DNA from: Larimichthys crocea
Taxonomy: Eukaryota > Chordata > Actinopteri > Sciaenidae
NCBI RefSeq assembly: GCF_000972845.2
Contig: NC_040027.1
Coordinates: 15,248,793 to 15,312,792 of the forward strand
DNA length: 64,000 nt
Direction of reading: 5' to 3'
This document shows positions 10,955 through 24,803 of this stretch, one piece after another (position 1 is the first letter of the stretch; every line of letters begins with the position of its first letter). Under the pieces are notes generated by a model. The model had not been told where the DNA came from. It saw only the letters and a program-made list of their open reading frames with translations, and ran no database searches. Position numbers and translations under genes: made by a program.

Positions 10955-13900
10955 ATGAACTGGGACAATCAGCTGAGCTCTATCCTGCAGGTGACAGATG
11001 GCAGCATTGCAAAGATGAGGGTGAGTAGACTGAAGCCGCATTCATCGTGGCTGCAAACTCATTTTATTGTTGTGGCGTATATTGTTTTACATCAGTGAAG
11101 GGAGGAAGTCATTGTTTTGATGTCAGCTGTCATTATTGGAGCTATCTGTAGATGGCAGTAATCCTCCACTCAACTTTTATCAGCATTGTTTAGTTTTTTA
11201 AGATTGAACAGAAGTATTTTGGAAAGTTTGCTTATGTGGAAATTCCCTTTTTTGATTATTTTTTTTTAAGTGTTTTTATGTGCTCACAGGAGAGACTGAC
11301 GTTGCCGGGGAAATTCACCAAAGGAGGTGAAGGTGGGTGAACTACTGTGGGTTCTTTCAGTATGAGCAAAAAAAGGAAATGACCTATTTGTGTAACCGCA
11401 AGTGTTTATTTAACCTTTTCATATTTCGCAATAAGTTGCTGATAGGAGGGAGATCTGAACCATTTTTGATCTGAACAACTTCCCTCCAGATACGTTTCCA
11501 GTAAGAGAGAGGATTCATGAGTCAGATCTGGAACCCCCTGCTCTTCCTCCTAGAGCTCCCATCCAGCGACACCCTTCCCCATCACTCAGTCCCGGTGTTC
11601 AGTGGGCGGACTTATCTGCTATCCAGTCGCAACTCCACATACAGAGCCAGGTGTGTGAATGTTTGCTCACTCAAGCCAGGTGTGCAAGATCAAATAGTTG
11701 CGTAACGTATAATAGCGTTAGCATTGACTGATTGTTTTCCCAAATGTCTTTCAAGGCAATTGAGTCTCTCACCAAGAAACTTCATGACGTGGAAAGGGAG
11801 AGACATTCTCAACAGTGTCTCATCCAAACACTACAAGGTACTGCACCATGACTCACCTCAGTTTATACTCTATGTTATCCCCCCCACCTGATTCCTGCTA
11901 TTGTCAACTAGAAGAACATAATTCTTATCAGACTGAGCACAGTTTAATGTGGGCGAGCCCAAACCAAGTTAACAGGTCACAGATGATTTGGCCTTTTCAG
12001 AACATATAGAAGAGCCACATTACAATACAAAAAGAAAACATTCAAGGAAAAGTTTAACATTAACAGACAGTCGCACAATGTAAAAGACAAAGAGTATTCC
12101 ATGGTGACATGCTTTAAAAACAGAAATCGATGCAGATCTAATAAATAAATCTGACGTGCTTCAATTGGAGATACATTAAGGAGGGTGTGGTGTCAAAGCT
12201 TGGCTCTATTGTTTTCCGTAAATGGTTTCCAAATTCTGTCAGATTTATCAGAAAGGGCCGTTGCAAGTCTTCGAGTGTAAAAGAATCAAACAAAGTGGCA
12301 AAATGTTGTCACCATTCTGAAAACATGGGACAGTGCTTCAAAGACTGAGCTTCATTAAGTGACAGTAAGACAGTTTAGGATGCCAGAATGAGTGTGCTAC
12401 AGAGGCAGGTGATAATCTACATCTGTCACTTTTTTTTTCTTCACACAAATTAATAGTTTGACACATTTGTAGCTTTCTAAATCTATTCTTCACATTCACC
12501 AGTTCTGTTTAGAGCCGCGAATTTGATTGTCAAATCCAGTTTCAGTTAATTAATGTCCCCTGGTATCAAGTAAAACACTTTTGGAAGTATCATAAATCAC
12601 ACTGTGCTGAGCTTGTAATGCAACACCTATCTACAGTATGTAAAATAACTGGCCTGATAAGTAAACAAAATAATCCTTCAAGAGGACAGGCAGGCTGTAG
12701 AAAGTAAACATAAGCATACATAGACAGTTTATACAATATGTATAATACAACAATGTATACCAAAGCCTGTGATAAATGAACATCCTTGGAACAACCGCAA
12801 TAAAACCTTCAATGCCAGACCTTCAAAGTGTCCCAGAGGTACTTCATACAAAACATAAAGTCCCACGCCTTTGTTTTATCAGGCGGGCTTTGCATTATGG
12901 CTTAAAACAGAAAAAGAAAGTGTATAAAAACACCTCAGTTTTTACTTTGCATTAAATACATTTTGATCACTTTCTAATATGATTACTGGATTATCTCTGG
13001 GGAAAAGATGTGGAGCAGAATCTTTGCTGTGACACAAAACGAGACGATTTACAGCATTTATAACAGTGTTCCTTGTTCCTTGCTTGTATTGTAGCTCATT
13101 TGCATGTTGCATGGACAAAAGTGCTCTTCCAAATTAATAATAATGAATAATAATTAATTATCACATATTAGTGCTGCCTCACTACTCTCCGAAGTGCTCT
13201 CTCCTGTACCTTCTCTACGCACTACCCACCCCTCTACTCTCTAGAGAAAGCAAAATTCACTTATCATTAAGGGAGGATTCGTTTATAATTAATGACATTA
13301 ATAAATGATTTGGATTTGTTCAGGCTGCTAATAGAGGAAGAAAAATCTCTTCCTCGTTGTAATCTTTCTTCTTTTCCAGACGAGGTCCACATGCTGAGGG
13401 AGAGGGAAAGAGAGAGGGACGACTCGAGGAGGGGACAGAGTCCAGGAGCAGAGAGGAGGATGGAGCAGTGGAAGAGAGAGGTTGGACGTGAGCTGAGCAC
13501 TCTGCGGGGACACATCACCAGAGCCACGTCGCTAGGCAACCTGGAGGAGAGGTGCATAAGGGGTGGAGCTGGGGGGGCGTAACTGCAGACTGAAGTGATG
13601 ATGGGTCCGTCTCAAGATTGAAGAACTGTTTGCACCTCTGTTTGCTACGGGGAAATGACAGGACGCTTTTTTTTTTCTTTTTTTTTTCACAACTCTTCAC
13701 ACAGTTTCAGCTCAAAGCTCCGCCGAGAAGAGCTTGAACACCTGCGGCGAGAGGTGGACCTGCTGAAAACACAACAAAGTGAGTCACGCGCACTCACGCA
13801 AATCATGCCCCTTGTATTGATTCTGCGGGACTGCACATGTCCTAAGCGCAGCGCTGGCCTGCAAAGCAAAGGCAAGCACAATCTTGTCCACAACGCCTGA

Positions 13901-15710
13901 TCTTTCTTTTCCTCTTGACAGGGAGACAGCAGGAGGACCTGTTCCTCCAGCAGGCAGAGGCCAGAGAAACCACGAGACAGTACGAACACAGCTGCAAGGT
14001 ACACACTCACACACACATTGTGTCAGACAGGTTGTTTGCTTGCGTATGTATTCTTTCAGATCCTTAACCTCTCCTTTGTGTGCTTTGTTCAGACACTGGA
14101 GGAGCTGACAGACAGCTACAGAACTCACAGCACTGATCTGACAAAGACTGTCTCTCAGTATTTGCACACACAAGAAGAGGTCCGACAAATCAGGTCTGTG
14201 TGTGTGTGCGCGCACGTGTGTGTCTGTGTGTGTGGTTTTGTCTGCTATCTCTCATATGTTGCAATCCATCTCTTACAACAGATCAACTGTGTCAGAGCTG
14301 AAGGAGGAGCTCAGGAGACTCATTCTCCGAGAACGTCAACCAACGCCTTTGCTGTCAGCACACACATCAGGTAAGTCTGTCTTGTTCTCCGGCACTCGCT
14401 CACACACACACACACTCAAACAAACAGCATGATGGAGCTATCTGTGTCTTTCTGTTGGACTCAGGAGCATCGCCACTCCCACCCCCTCACAGCCACACCA
14501 GAGTGGTCAGAGCTGAAGAGGCAGACTCTGACTCAGAAGACTTTAGTCCAACCCCGAGCCTGGCCGAGGTCAGCTCAGATGATCTGTCCTGGCTGGAAGA
14601 CAAAGACTCCGGTGAGGACGAATGTTTTCTGAATGAAAAATACACCCAAGCACAATTGTCTCGTGCACCCACAGGAACTAAAGTACGGCGTGCTGACTCC
14701 TCATCAAGCTCTCAGTCCACCTTCATGTACACCAACACAAATATGTTTTGACAATTGGATCGCACCAACCAAGAGAGAACATTACACAGACTGCCAGATG
14801 GGCACAGACTGACGGTTTTAACAAGATGGAACGTGTAGTCTCTCCCTCCTGTTCATCCCCCACACATCTGGCTCAACCTTCACTCTGATTCAGATATGAC
14901 TTGGCACAGGAGCACTCTGTGTTTGCCATGATTTCAGCACACCACTAGCTAAAGAAATAGTTTGACATCTTGCCCCTTGCCGAGAATTAGATAAGAGGAT
15001 CGATGCTACTCTCATGTTTCTCATGGAGTCTGATTGGCTTGCAACCCCGCAGCGACAAACTGAGAAATGGTCCTCCAAAGGCTGTCTCTGAAGACAAAGA
15101 AAAAGTGTAAAAAGAGTCAAAAAAAGCGAGGAATCTGGAGATGTACAGCACCATTCTGACCACGTTTGTGGACCTGCTGTGTGTCTGCTATCAGCAGATA
15201 ATGCAGTGAAACTCTCATTTCCTCTCCAACAGTAATTTCTTGGGGAATTTGGTACACAGTGTGTTTGTATGTTTGAGCACAAGCGCTTGCTTACCCCTGA
15301 GACTTACTGTAACAGAAGGTTGATGTTCCCGGAAGAGATTACAATCTGCACTAAATGTTTCCCAGAGTGATTTTTGGCCCACGACGATCGTGCACACGCG
15401 CGTGCACGCACACACTTACTGGCACACAGTTGTTATGGGAAAACATTTGAATGTCTTCCAGCCTAATCCCACAGGAGGTACTCAGTCACTCACACACACA
15501 AAGTAACTGCTCCTTCTCTGCTCTTTACCTCTGCCAGCTCTTCACCAGAAGCCCCGTGTACGTCTGAGCGTCCAGTCCAGACGGAGCGACTTTGCCGGTC
15601 CAGGATCAGATCTGGAGGATGATGATGATGATGATGACGATGGTGAAGATTTCCTCGGTGACGATGCAAACCCAGATTTAGGATCTGACTTGAGTCTTGA
15701 TGATCTCTGA
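10955..15710 (+). CDS. ccdc163: Coiled-coil protein, probable CCDC163 orthologue (long form)
   Basis: Eleven coding exons splice in frame: 10955-11020, 11290-11332, 11490-11650, 11756-11837, 13380-13551, 13705-13778, 13922-13998, 14093-14193, 14282-14370, 14465-14611, then 15538-15710 (stop 15708-15710). The product is 394 aa. An upstream non-coding exon probably ends at 10107, and the coding exon begins after the acceptor at 10940-10941, so the in-frame ATG at 10907 is excluded. The N-terminus is MNWDNQLSSILQ, followed by a proline-rich linker (PPALPPRAPIQRHPSPS). Long charged helices (ERERERDD, then REELEHLRREVDLLK, RRQQEDLFLQQAEARETTRQ, LEELTDSYRTH) have heptad character. The C-terminus is acidic with eight consecutive Asp and ends SLDDL. 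No catalytic motif is seen. The symbol rests on the head-to-head position with mmachc, as for human CCDC163/MMACHC, and on the coiled-coil content, not on remembered sequence identity. The gene structure is firmer than the name. Confidence 0.7.
11838..13379 (+). other. Large intron of the ccdc163-like gene
   Basis: A 1.5-kb AT-rich intron between coiled-coil exons. I see no coding exon, RNA gene or clear mobile element in it. Confidence 0.6.
14675..14751 (+). CDS. ccdc163: Alternative terminal exon of the ccdc163-like gene (short form)
   Basis: A good acceptor (cacccacag) opens an exon that joins exon 14465-14611 in phase 1 across a 63-nt intron. It codes for GTKVRR, a serine run and FMYTNTNMF before TGA at 14749-14751. 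The resulting protein is 362 aa. The exon competes with 15538-15710, which is also phase 1; the two endings are chemically different (Ser/Thr-rich versus acidic). I see no AATAAA just downstream, so its 3' end is undefined. It could be a true alternative end or a decoy. Confidence 0.5.
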
Positions 15711-18700
15711 CCTTGTTGTTTTTTTGTTGTTTTTTTGTTTGTTCGTTTGTTTTTAAAAAGGTGACGTCTGTAATGCAACATGAAGACATTTCTTCCATTT
15801 TTTTCCCGACACATTACCTTGAGATGTATTATTAATTTTAAATTAATTTGATTTGATCCTGAGGGAAGGGAAAAGGAATCAAATTCAGCAGCAGGCTTAG
15901 CATGACAACAGAAGCACATACGTATAACTGAGTAAATAAGTCATCATACTTAGTGTTATTACTGTTGCTTAATAGATCTGCTTTATGAAACATAATTCAT
16001 ACAATTAGGGGAAACTTTGTGACTAATCTGGGAAATTCTTAAAAGCTAAACGGTTATTTGAAAATACCAGAAGTGTCACAGGCTCTGGACAGGTCACGCT
16101 ACAGATCTATAGATCACTTTTTTTCTCCCCAGTTGCTTATTATTCAAATAGACACGCATCTAATATACAACTATCTGCACCCATGTCATGCACCCAACCT
16201 CCCCCCACGACCACAGTGTGCTGTAACAAACCACCACAAGTATTCAGCTAATGCCTCTTTGTTTAAAGCTCTATTCATCAAAGCTTTGTTTCCCCTCGAT
16301 TTAGTTGCCGATATCTGCTAGAGGCCGAGGGCTTTAAGGACTGCACACAAACTGCTGAGAACTGTGATAGCCGCAAATTGTCTCTTGAATAATCTGCAGT
16401 AACTGCCTCCACATGCACAGACGGGTAGGATGCTGGGAACAAACAGAGGAGACTGGCAGCTGCTTAAAAGCCAAGATTCTTTTGTAAGGGATTCAGATTG
16501 TTTTCACCGTGGTGGCTTTGTAACAGCAAAGTAGCATCTTTTGTAAGCGGCTCTATTTCTCACTGATTGAAGCTTTGGGCACAAAATGTTGAAATCAAAA
16601 GTCAACATCAACATGCTTTCATTTTTTTTTGCCACACCCACGTTGCGAGTCACTACCGATAAATTATGGGTCCTACCAGAGTCAGGACAAGAGGCACTGT
16701 GATTGGTCCCCTAAAACCACAAGGTTTGGTTTCAGGCAGATATTTTAAAAATAGTCATGTTTAGGTTGGTTATGATTACAGATTGTTGGGTTTGGGTAAA
16801 GTTTTGGTGCAGTTACAGTCTGCAGGACTTTCATTTCTGCCTATTACTCCACTGATCACTCATACTGCACTTACATTGCCTTTAGTTAGTATTTTTAAGT
16901 TAATTTAACTTTAACGTGAGAAAATTGCACTTTGATGAGCTTTGATCAGTAATATAACAAAGGTTCACAGTACTTTTTAAGCTGTAAATTCTGGTGATCA
17001 TGTACAATAGGTAATCCTCACTCCTCAGTGTAGCAGAGTAATGGATATTTAATGGATTTTTCTTCCTGACATAATGCACTCTTCAAACCAGGAAGATTCT
17101 GATGAGGTATTAGGTTTTGATTCCTGGTAATGCATCTGAAGTGAAGGCAAAGATGAATCAAATATCCATTTACATTACCGAGGCACCGACACCCCTCCCT
17201 AACCTCCACTGTGATGTCTGTATATAAACACAACTCAGTTAACACAGTCAAGAGTCCCTTTATGTTGCCATGTCTGACATGAGTCACACGGTGCCAGACT
17301 TGGTGTCAAGCTGTTAAATATTTCAGTATCCAGACACCCCCCGCCTCAGTGCACAGCCCACAGGGGAGCCGATGGGCAGGGTAGGTGTTCAATGGGGTGT
17401 GTATTTGAAGTATCGGGTGATAAAAGTGACCACAGACAGTATGCAACCCACCTAAGACGTCAGATTGTCTCATAAGTCAATAGTGAGCAGTGAAAAGACC
17501 CTTCTAGCAAACAGTAACTGGCACGGAGCAGAACATAACACTATTTAAACAAACCTCTTCTAACACGCTTTCCATGTATAGCTTTTAATATTGTAGTAGA
17601 AGGGACCTTTAATGAAGAAAAGGCTCATTTATTTGTTCTTGTGGTCAGATAATGGCTGATGAATCAGACCATTCTGCTGCAGTTTTATTACATTTGCCAA
17701 GTATTGTGCAGTGGCGCTGCAGTAAGGCAGTGCCACTGATTCATTCATTGTTGGTCTGTAAAGAAAATGTTTTGTATTTTGTCTCCCAACAATAAAAACC
17801 CTGTGTAAAAGTTGAAAGCGAAGCAGCTCGACTTTCTCGTGGTTGCTTCTGTAGATTCATGTCCTGTTCTGATTGAGCTTTTGTTTGCTGGCGCTGCGGC
17901 AAAAAAGAAGAGTTCACAACAAACGGGGAATAAGAGAGATCTTGGAGATGGAATAAGAGGAGATGCAGAGGATTGTTTCAAAATACTTTTAATCATAAAA
18001 CACACAGTCCAATAATCCACATCTGGCAGCAAAGCCTCATTATGCATTCAGAATATTTACTAACACCAATATCCGCCCTCTCAAGTGTATAATTTAGAAT
18101 TGGATGTAAAGTTGGGTGACGAAGGGGGAAAAAACGCTCAAAACAGTAAGTGAGGGAACGTCTTCAGCCTTACAAAGACATGTTTTTTTCCTTCAGCTTG
18201 TCACCAGGGTGTATTTTTCATACAAAGATGAGTTGTGAACACAAGTATTGGTTTCTATCAGTGTGGGTTGTTCTGTAGTCTTTTATCTGTCTCGCTTCCG
18301 CTCACATTTTCCTGCATATTTGCAGAACAAACACAGCGAGGCTGATGCACAGTCAACATTTGTGAGCTTGTCTACTGAGAGAACAAGGTGCTGTCAGGTC
18401 AGTCCAGGTAACATTTTCAATATGTTTGCAAAAAACGCTAAAGCAGCAACTAAGATGAAGACTTGAAGATGAAGTTGTCTTTGCATGATGCAATCATCAG
18501 TAGTATTTACCATGCACAGGACAATGCTAACATTGTGTGGAAAGGCCACTGGCCAATTTCTGCAACTGTCATTGTATGAATGAGTGCCTCATGGCCCAAG
18601 GCTAGTCTTCAACTAAGGGCAAGTCGGAGCAGCTACCTCGCCCCGGAGTGTGCGTTTTTTTAAATGGGAATCGTATGGGAAAGAACTGGGAATGAGTGGC

Positions 18701-19600
18701 AAATCTGGAAGTTAATTGGTTTGAATATAAATATACAATAAGAGCTGTTCCTATACTGTGTAAGGCACTCTCTCCTGGATACAAGACCCCGGGAAAGAAA
18801 CAAACAAAAAAAAAAACAACAACACACTGCACATATCAAAATCAGGCCAAAAGCAGGCAGCAGGATCTTCAAGAACAGAAAACTGAAGAAGAAAAGAGAA
18901 AACACTTAAAATATCCCCTGCCATGCCTCCAAAAATCCATCCATACATCTTTTAACAGACTCACATACACTGCTATGTCTGCACTTACGTGTGCACACGA
19001 AACTCAAATTTTCTCATACACAAACATTTTTTTTTCTTTTTTTTCCTCACTCCTGAAAAAGTAAAGTGCAACCTCTTTAACACTATATCAGGCTTGCTTG
19101 TTATGTTCATTTCTTTCCTGTGTGTGTGTGTGTGTGTCTAGCCAGGACAGGCTGAATCTGTGTCCAGGTGCGACCCATCTAAATGATGGATACATCTGAT
19201 TATGTTGCCTCCTGCTTCATACCTACCCTTTTCAAATCTAAGGAAATCAAAAATGTATTATACACCTCCCATACCCGAAAAAAGATGGGCTGAAAAACTT
19301 TAAGCACACAGTATTAAACAGGGGCGCTGGCCCTAACTTGTAATTACACACACAAAAATAGCCAAAACAATCCAAACGCGAGTGATATCTTCATTGTCCA
19401 TTGCAGCTTCAACATGTCCTTTCCTACATGTCAGTGTTCTGGATAAATGAAAGCAATCCACAGCTTTGCTCACACCTACCCAGAATTCTTTCTGTATGGT
19501 TGCAGATTAAGGAAGAGAAACCAGGTTTGACAGCCGCTGCAGCATGAGCCTGGATTCAAGGAGAATATTTGGGCGCCCAAGAACTGAAATCGTGCCTCCA
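15711..19600. other. Gene-free interval between convergent 3' ends
   Basis: Lies between the stop codons of the plus-strand ccdc163-like gene (15710) and the minus-strand mucin-like gene (19601), so it holds both 3' UTRs. AT-rich, with a (TG)n tract at 19120-19137 and a perfect-stem hairpin at 17709-17738. No exon with coding potential and valid splice sites was recognised. Confidence 0.6.
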
Positions 19601-22600
19601 TCAGTAGCTGTACATGGACAAGGGTGTGTCCTCTTCCATATCGTCCTACACAGAAAAAACAAATATTATACAAAGCCTAAAACATCTTTATACAGCCACA
19701 GTAAAAGTACTCAATTTTAGACGATTATGGATTTGTGGTGCTATTTTTACTGTTTTAAAGATCAGCTAAGACAGCTTTCCATGGCTAGTGAGTCAATAAT
19801 CAAATTACCAAAGGAACAGTTAGACATTTTAGGAAATATTTACTTTCTTAACAAGAGTTACATGGGAATGTCGATACCACTCGCCTGGCTCTGTCCAACA
19901 GTAACAAAATCCAGTCTGCCAGCACTTTAATAAGTATGTTATATCTAATTATTTAATCTGTACAAAAACAAAAAGTGTAAAAACATTGTGGTGTTGTGTG
20001 ATTATGTGCTTGACCACTTTTTGGCCAGTGCCATAACATCCTGGAGTCTTGCCATCACCTCAAGGTTTCCACATAACGAGCGGTGACTCCAGGCTAGTTT
20101 CCAGTGCGTCTTGTGCTCAGGTAAACTAACTGTATTTTGGTGGTGGCTTCATGTACAGACATGAGAGTGGTATTGATCTCCTCATCTACTGTAACTCTCT
20201 GCAAGACATTTCATCCAGATCCAGTCTGCACTTTTAAATGTGAGGTTTCTAGGATTAACACCAACTTGGAAACTTAGAAGATGCTCTGTTCTTGATCTAC
20301 TAAAGCCAGTTAAAACGTATATATACAGTGTAATATAATGCATTATAGTTGTAGCAGCAGTTAAAGCGTAGCTCACCATAGGTAGATCTTGCAGCCTGCG
20401 GAACTCAGGTCTGTTGTCTCTCCGGCGCAGTTTGAGGAAGAGGAGCAGAGTGATGATAACAGCGGTGATGATGAAGGCTGACACCAGGCCAGCCAGGAGA
20501 GGGTCTAATTTGGGAGACTCGTGGACCATCGTTGCTGGAACAAGAACAATAACTTAGCACACTGTAACCTGTGTATACAAGCAAGCAATGCACCATTAAA
20601 GACGACCCTGTACTACTACTTAATTTGGTGTACAGCTTCTTAAACGGTTACTTAAAGCTGTGACTGGTGCTAAATTTAGACCCAACAGCAGCACGTTGAA
20701 CTAGACCATTCATCATGTAGCGCCGGACGGAAATGTCAAAACACAGGGTAGTGATGTTAAGCTTGCCTGTACTTCCGTACTCACTGTTGCACAAGTAAAT
20801 TTATTTTCAGGATAATTTGACGATTTCTATTTTAAAATTAGAGTCCGCAGTTTATATTGTATGTGCCCGCAGTGCAGTATGTTTTAGTTTTCTCTCCAGG
20901 AGTGTGGTTATTCTCTAACATCATCACTCGTGACCTTTCTAATGTTGATTTCTGTGCAGGAGGAGTTTGTGTCTGTGTATGCCTGTATATGGATGTTGCT
21001 ATGGAAGACTATTTTGTAAACTTAGCTGTTTTTTTTTTTTTTTAATATATCCTCTGGTTGAAACAACAACCACAGAGCAGCGAATGCTCCCTACTCCTCT
21101 GGCTAATGGAAAGAGGCAAGATGCCAAGTATGGCCTAATAAAACCACACAGAGTGAGAGAGGCAGGGAGGATTTTATATTTTAACTGTACTCAAGCATGC
21201 TAGTCAACTGAGAAGAGTTAATCAGGTTTTACTTCTTGTTCGATGAAAGTCCTCTCGAGGTGGAAACGCAGATGGAGATACATATACTGCAGATATACAA
21301 ATCATTTAGCGGACAAACAGAGGGCGAGAGAGACACAAAAAGAAGGAAAACAGAGCATTCTTGAGGCCTTGAGTCCCATGACTGCTTCTGTGCCTTTTCC
21401 AAACAGGGCCATGATTGTGGAGTACTTGGTGGTGACAGTGCTCGGAGAAGATGTAGACGGAGGGGGCGGGGGGGTTGCGTGGTGTGTGTTTGTGTCTGTG
21501 TGTGTAGACGCAAGGACTGGCTTGTGCTGGAAAACAAAGAACAGCATCGCCTTTGTTGTCAGGGCCAATTCACTCGTGGCTCTGTCAATATCCCGGCAGT
21601 GAATCGTCCACAGCAAATTCACGTAGTAACACAGAAGATATTATGCACTTACTGTCACCCCCAACGTTGAGGGGGGAGGGGTTGTCATGGATTTTCGGGA
21701 TGGGAGTGGTAGTAGACGTTTGGCGGGCTGTGCTGGAGGTCTCAGCATGTTCGTCGGGCTGTGAAGTCTTCTGCGGGGATGTGAGCGTCGGCGACACAGA
21801 ACTGAGGGTCTCGTGAGATGAGCTGGTGCTGGATGTTGAGTTGTCCTGAGAGATGGTGGTAGTAGTGGTAGTTGCTGGCTCAGGTGTCGGGACAGAAGTG
21901 GATGAGTGTGTTTTAGGGTGAGTGGTCTGGTTGGTGGAGTGAGGAAGTGTAGGTTCAACATGGGATGTTGTGTTTGTGGACAGTGTGGTGCTCTGGGTGG
22001 CGTCTACAGGGGCAGGGTGAGCTGGATGTGTGGCGTTGATGGCGACGGCGGTAACGGGGATGTGAGAGGTGGGGGTGTGGCTCGCAGAAGCAGGAATTGG
22101 AGGCTGTGTTGTCGAATGATCTGTCAAATTATCAGCCTTTGGGGGAGGAACGATGTCGGTATCTACAGAAAGAGAAAAACATCATAAAAATACTGTAATT
22201 CTATGTATGCTGCAAGATGTGATCACAAGCCTGCTGAACAGTGCTGCTGTGGATGAATAATATGTGAATATTATAGAATTAAATTTAAGAAAAGATATAC
22301 TATAAATAGGAAAAAAGTCTAAGTCATATATGCTATTTATACCTTTTAAGTATATGGGTATGCATGTTGTAAAATTGCACTTAATAATAGACGTGTCTGT
22401 ATCTGGAAACAGATGTTGCTAGTCATTTTTAGGCATGCTACCCATGCGGCTCTATGGATGAGATTGTTGGTGACTCCAGACTGAAATATCTTAATAAATT
22501 ATTAATATTACCAATGACTTTGTTGATCCCCTCACTTTCTCACGCGCCAAAATGAGGTTTACATTGTGGTGCAGAGTGAGATGTGCCTGGGTAGTGCCAA

Positions 22601-24728
22601 AAAGTTGAGTGTGGAATGCAAATTGGTCAGGTACATAGTAGAAGGAAATGGACCGCTGGCATTGTGAAAATGTGTCTAATGAAGCTGCTACAATATACCA
22701 CAATAACCAAATGTGTGTTTTATACTTTGACAGTCAAATGTTGCCGCTAATGCACATTAGCCATACTCAAATTTAGTACACAATGTACTACATAGAAGTG
22801 TACTAACGGAAATACCCAAAAATATCAGTCACTTCATCTCAGTTATATTAAGAGGAGGCAGAAAACTAAAAAGTCCAATATAAATAAACCTGGGAATATA
22901 TATATATATACACACACACTGTATATATATATGCATGTTTAAACAGAGATACTCAATGTAAACAGTACTCCAATACGAACAGTTGTTTCCACAAAATAAA
23001 CTAAAAACGCGTCTAGCCTGTGAATATGTTATGAGTATAATGTGTGAACCAGCACCAGTGTGTGTGTGTGTGTGCCTGTGGGGGTTAGTATTCACATCTA
23101 CCTTTCTCACCCCCTTGTGAAAAGTCACACAGCATTTAATCACTTCTCTTCTCAACGCCATCTGAATCTCTTCAGACGGAACTTTTCTCAGGGTATATTT
23201 TACCACTGCACCAGTCATTCATGCCTTTTATATTCTGCTTTTACTTTGATCCTACACAATTTCTAAGGTTCTCTTCTCCTCTGTGTGCAAGCTGCTTAAA
23301 ATAAACTAGAATAAGCTCTATCTTTCTGCCTGTCTTGTGTTTGTTGCATGACTGCCAACACTTTAACCCCACCGTTCACTCTGTGGTCCACTTCTGGATG
23401 TGGAAAGTAGAGATAAGGACTTTGTTAAATATAGCTCCTAAACTCTAAACCACCTGCTGTTGGACTCCCCAACTAAATCTTCCTGAAGTGTGTCAAAACT
23501 TCTTCACAGGAAAACCTCAAACAGACAGAAACAATAACTGCAACATCTGATCCGTGAAGAACATCAGCTGCATATTTACCATTAGCTTTCTTTGGTTCGG
23601 GTGTCAGAGGGAGAGCTTTCTGTTCTTCTGTACTTGTGCTGTTGATCAAACTGCTGGTGACACTTGAACTTGGAGTTGTGTCGGAGCCATTCGTTGAAGG
23701 TGTGGTAACAGCTTGGCTGATGTTCAGGCTAGAAACAGAGTCTGCAGATGAAGCCTCAGTACCAGAGGAAGGATTGGTATGGTCACCAACTGACAAGGAG
23801 AAAACAGAGTCAAATTTAGTTAATAGTCAGTCTCTGGTGATGTCTTCAGAGTCATTAATTGCTTATTTGCTCATTATCCCAAGCGAACACGGAACAACAG
23901 ACTGTGTGCAGAGTACATTAGTCAGCACAAGCCCCGTGATCATCCAAACAACAGTTATTAAAACTGAGCAACGTATACACATATATAATTCATCCAGGGA
24001 AAGTTATGTGACTGTGCATACTTTTCCCCAGCGAAGCAGTGCAGCATTTTAATACAGTTATATGCTCAGAACATCCCCAGTCTTCTAGTGAGCAGCTTTA
24101 ACAGAGATTCAGTGTGTTGCTGAAGTGTTCAGTGCGAAGATTATTTCTTTTTCATCCAGACATGACCCTGGAGAGTGAAGCTACTCGTGACCCTCAGAAG
24201 TTTTTTTCGAGGGCTGGAATCCAAGGTTACCCCATCCAAACAAAAAAAAACAAAAAACAGAACTGGCATTGCAGCAATATGCTTTTTCCTCATTTGCTAT
24301 CTTGTTAATCATGTAACAACTCCTCAGATTTCTCTTAAGACCTCATCTGACCCCCTAGTTGGCAACCGCTGAATGTTTACTGAGAATTTAAACAGTCACA
24401 TTACTGTAAAACATCATTTGGGAGCACAAAATAAAATGGATAAAGGCTGACTCAGATTTTTTTTTTTACTTTGCATGACTTTGATCCTTGAAGTAATGTC
24501 CTTTTAATGAAGACCTTCAGTTTCTCTCACTCGCTTGCTCTCTCTTCTTCCTTCCCTGGTCTTGATCTCTGCGGCACTAAGTCTTCATTTCTGTTTCTAC
24601 CTGCTTCCCTTTGATAAAGACCAGAGCACTAATGTAGCGTAATGTCATTACCGTTCAGTAACACGCTGCCATGATGCCTTTCATTACCTCCATAATCACT
24701 CACAGAAGCTCATCAGCACATACATGGT

Positions 24729-24803
<75 letters not shown>

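Noticed and set aside
13687..14215. Minus-strand frames of 109 and 143 codons
   Set aside because: Antisense shadows over the coiled-coil exons of the ccdc163-like gene and a (GT)n intron tract.
21302..21652. Open frames around the mucin exon 3 donor on both strands
   Set aside because: Downstream of the supported GTAAGT donor (GT at 21651-21652) the frame is intronic; the plus-strand frames are shadows of the Ser/Thr-rich exon.
22829..23218. 129-codon minus-strand frame
   Set aside because: Composed largely of (TA)n/(CA)n-encoded Tyr/Ile and Thr/His runs inside an intron.
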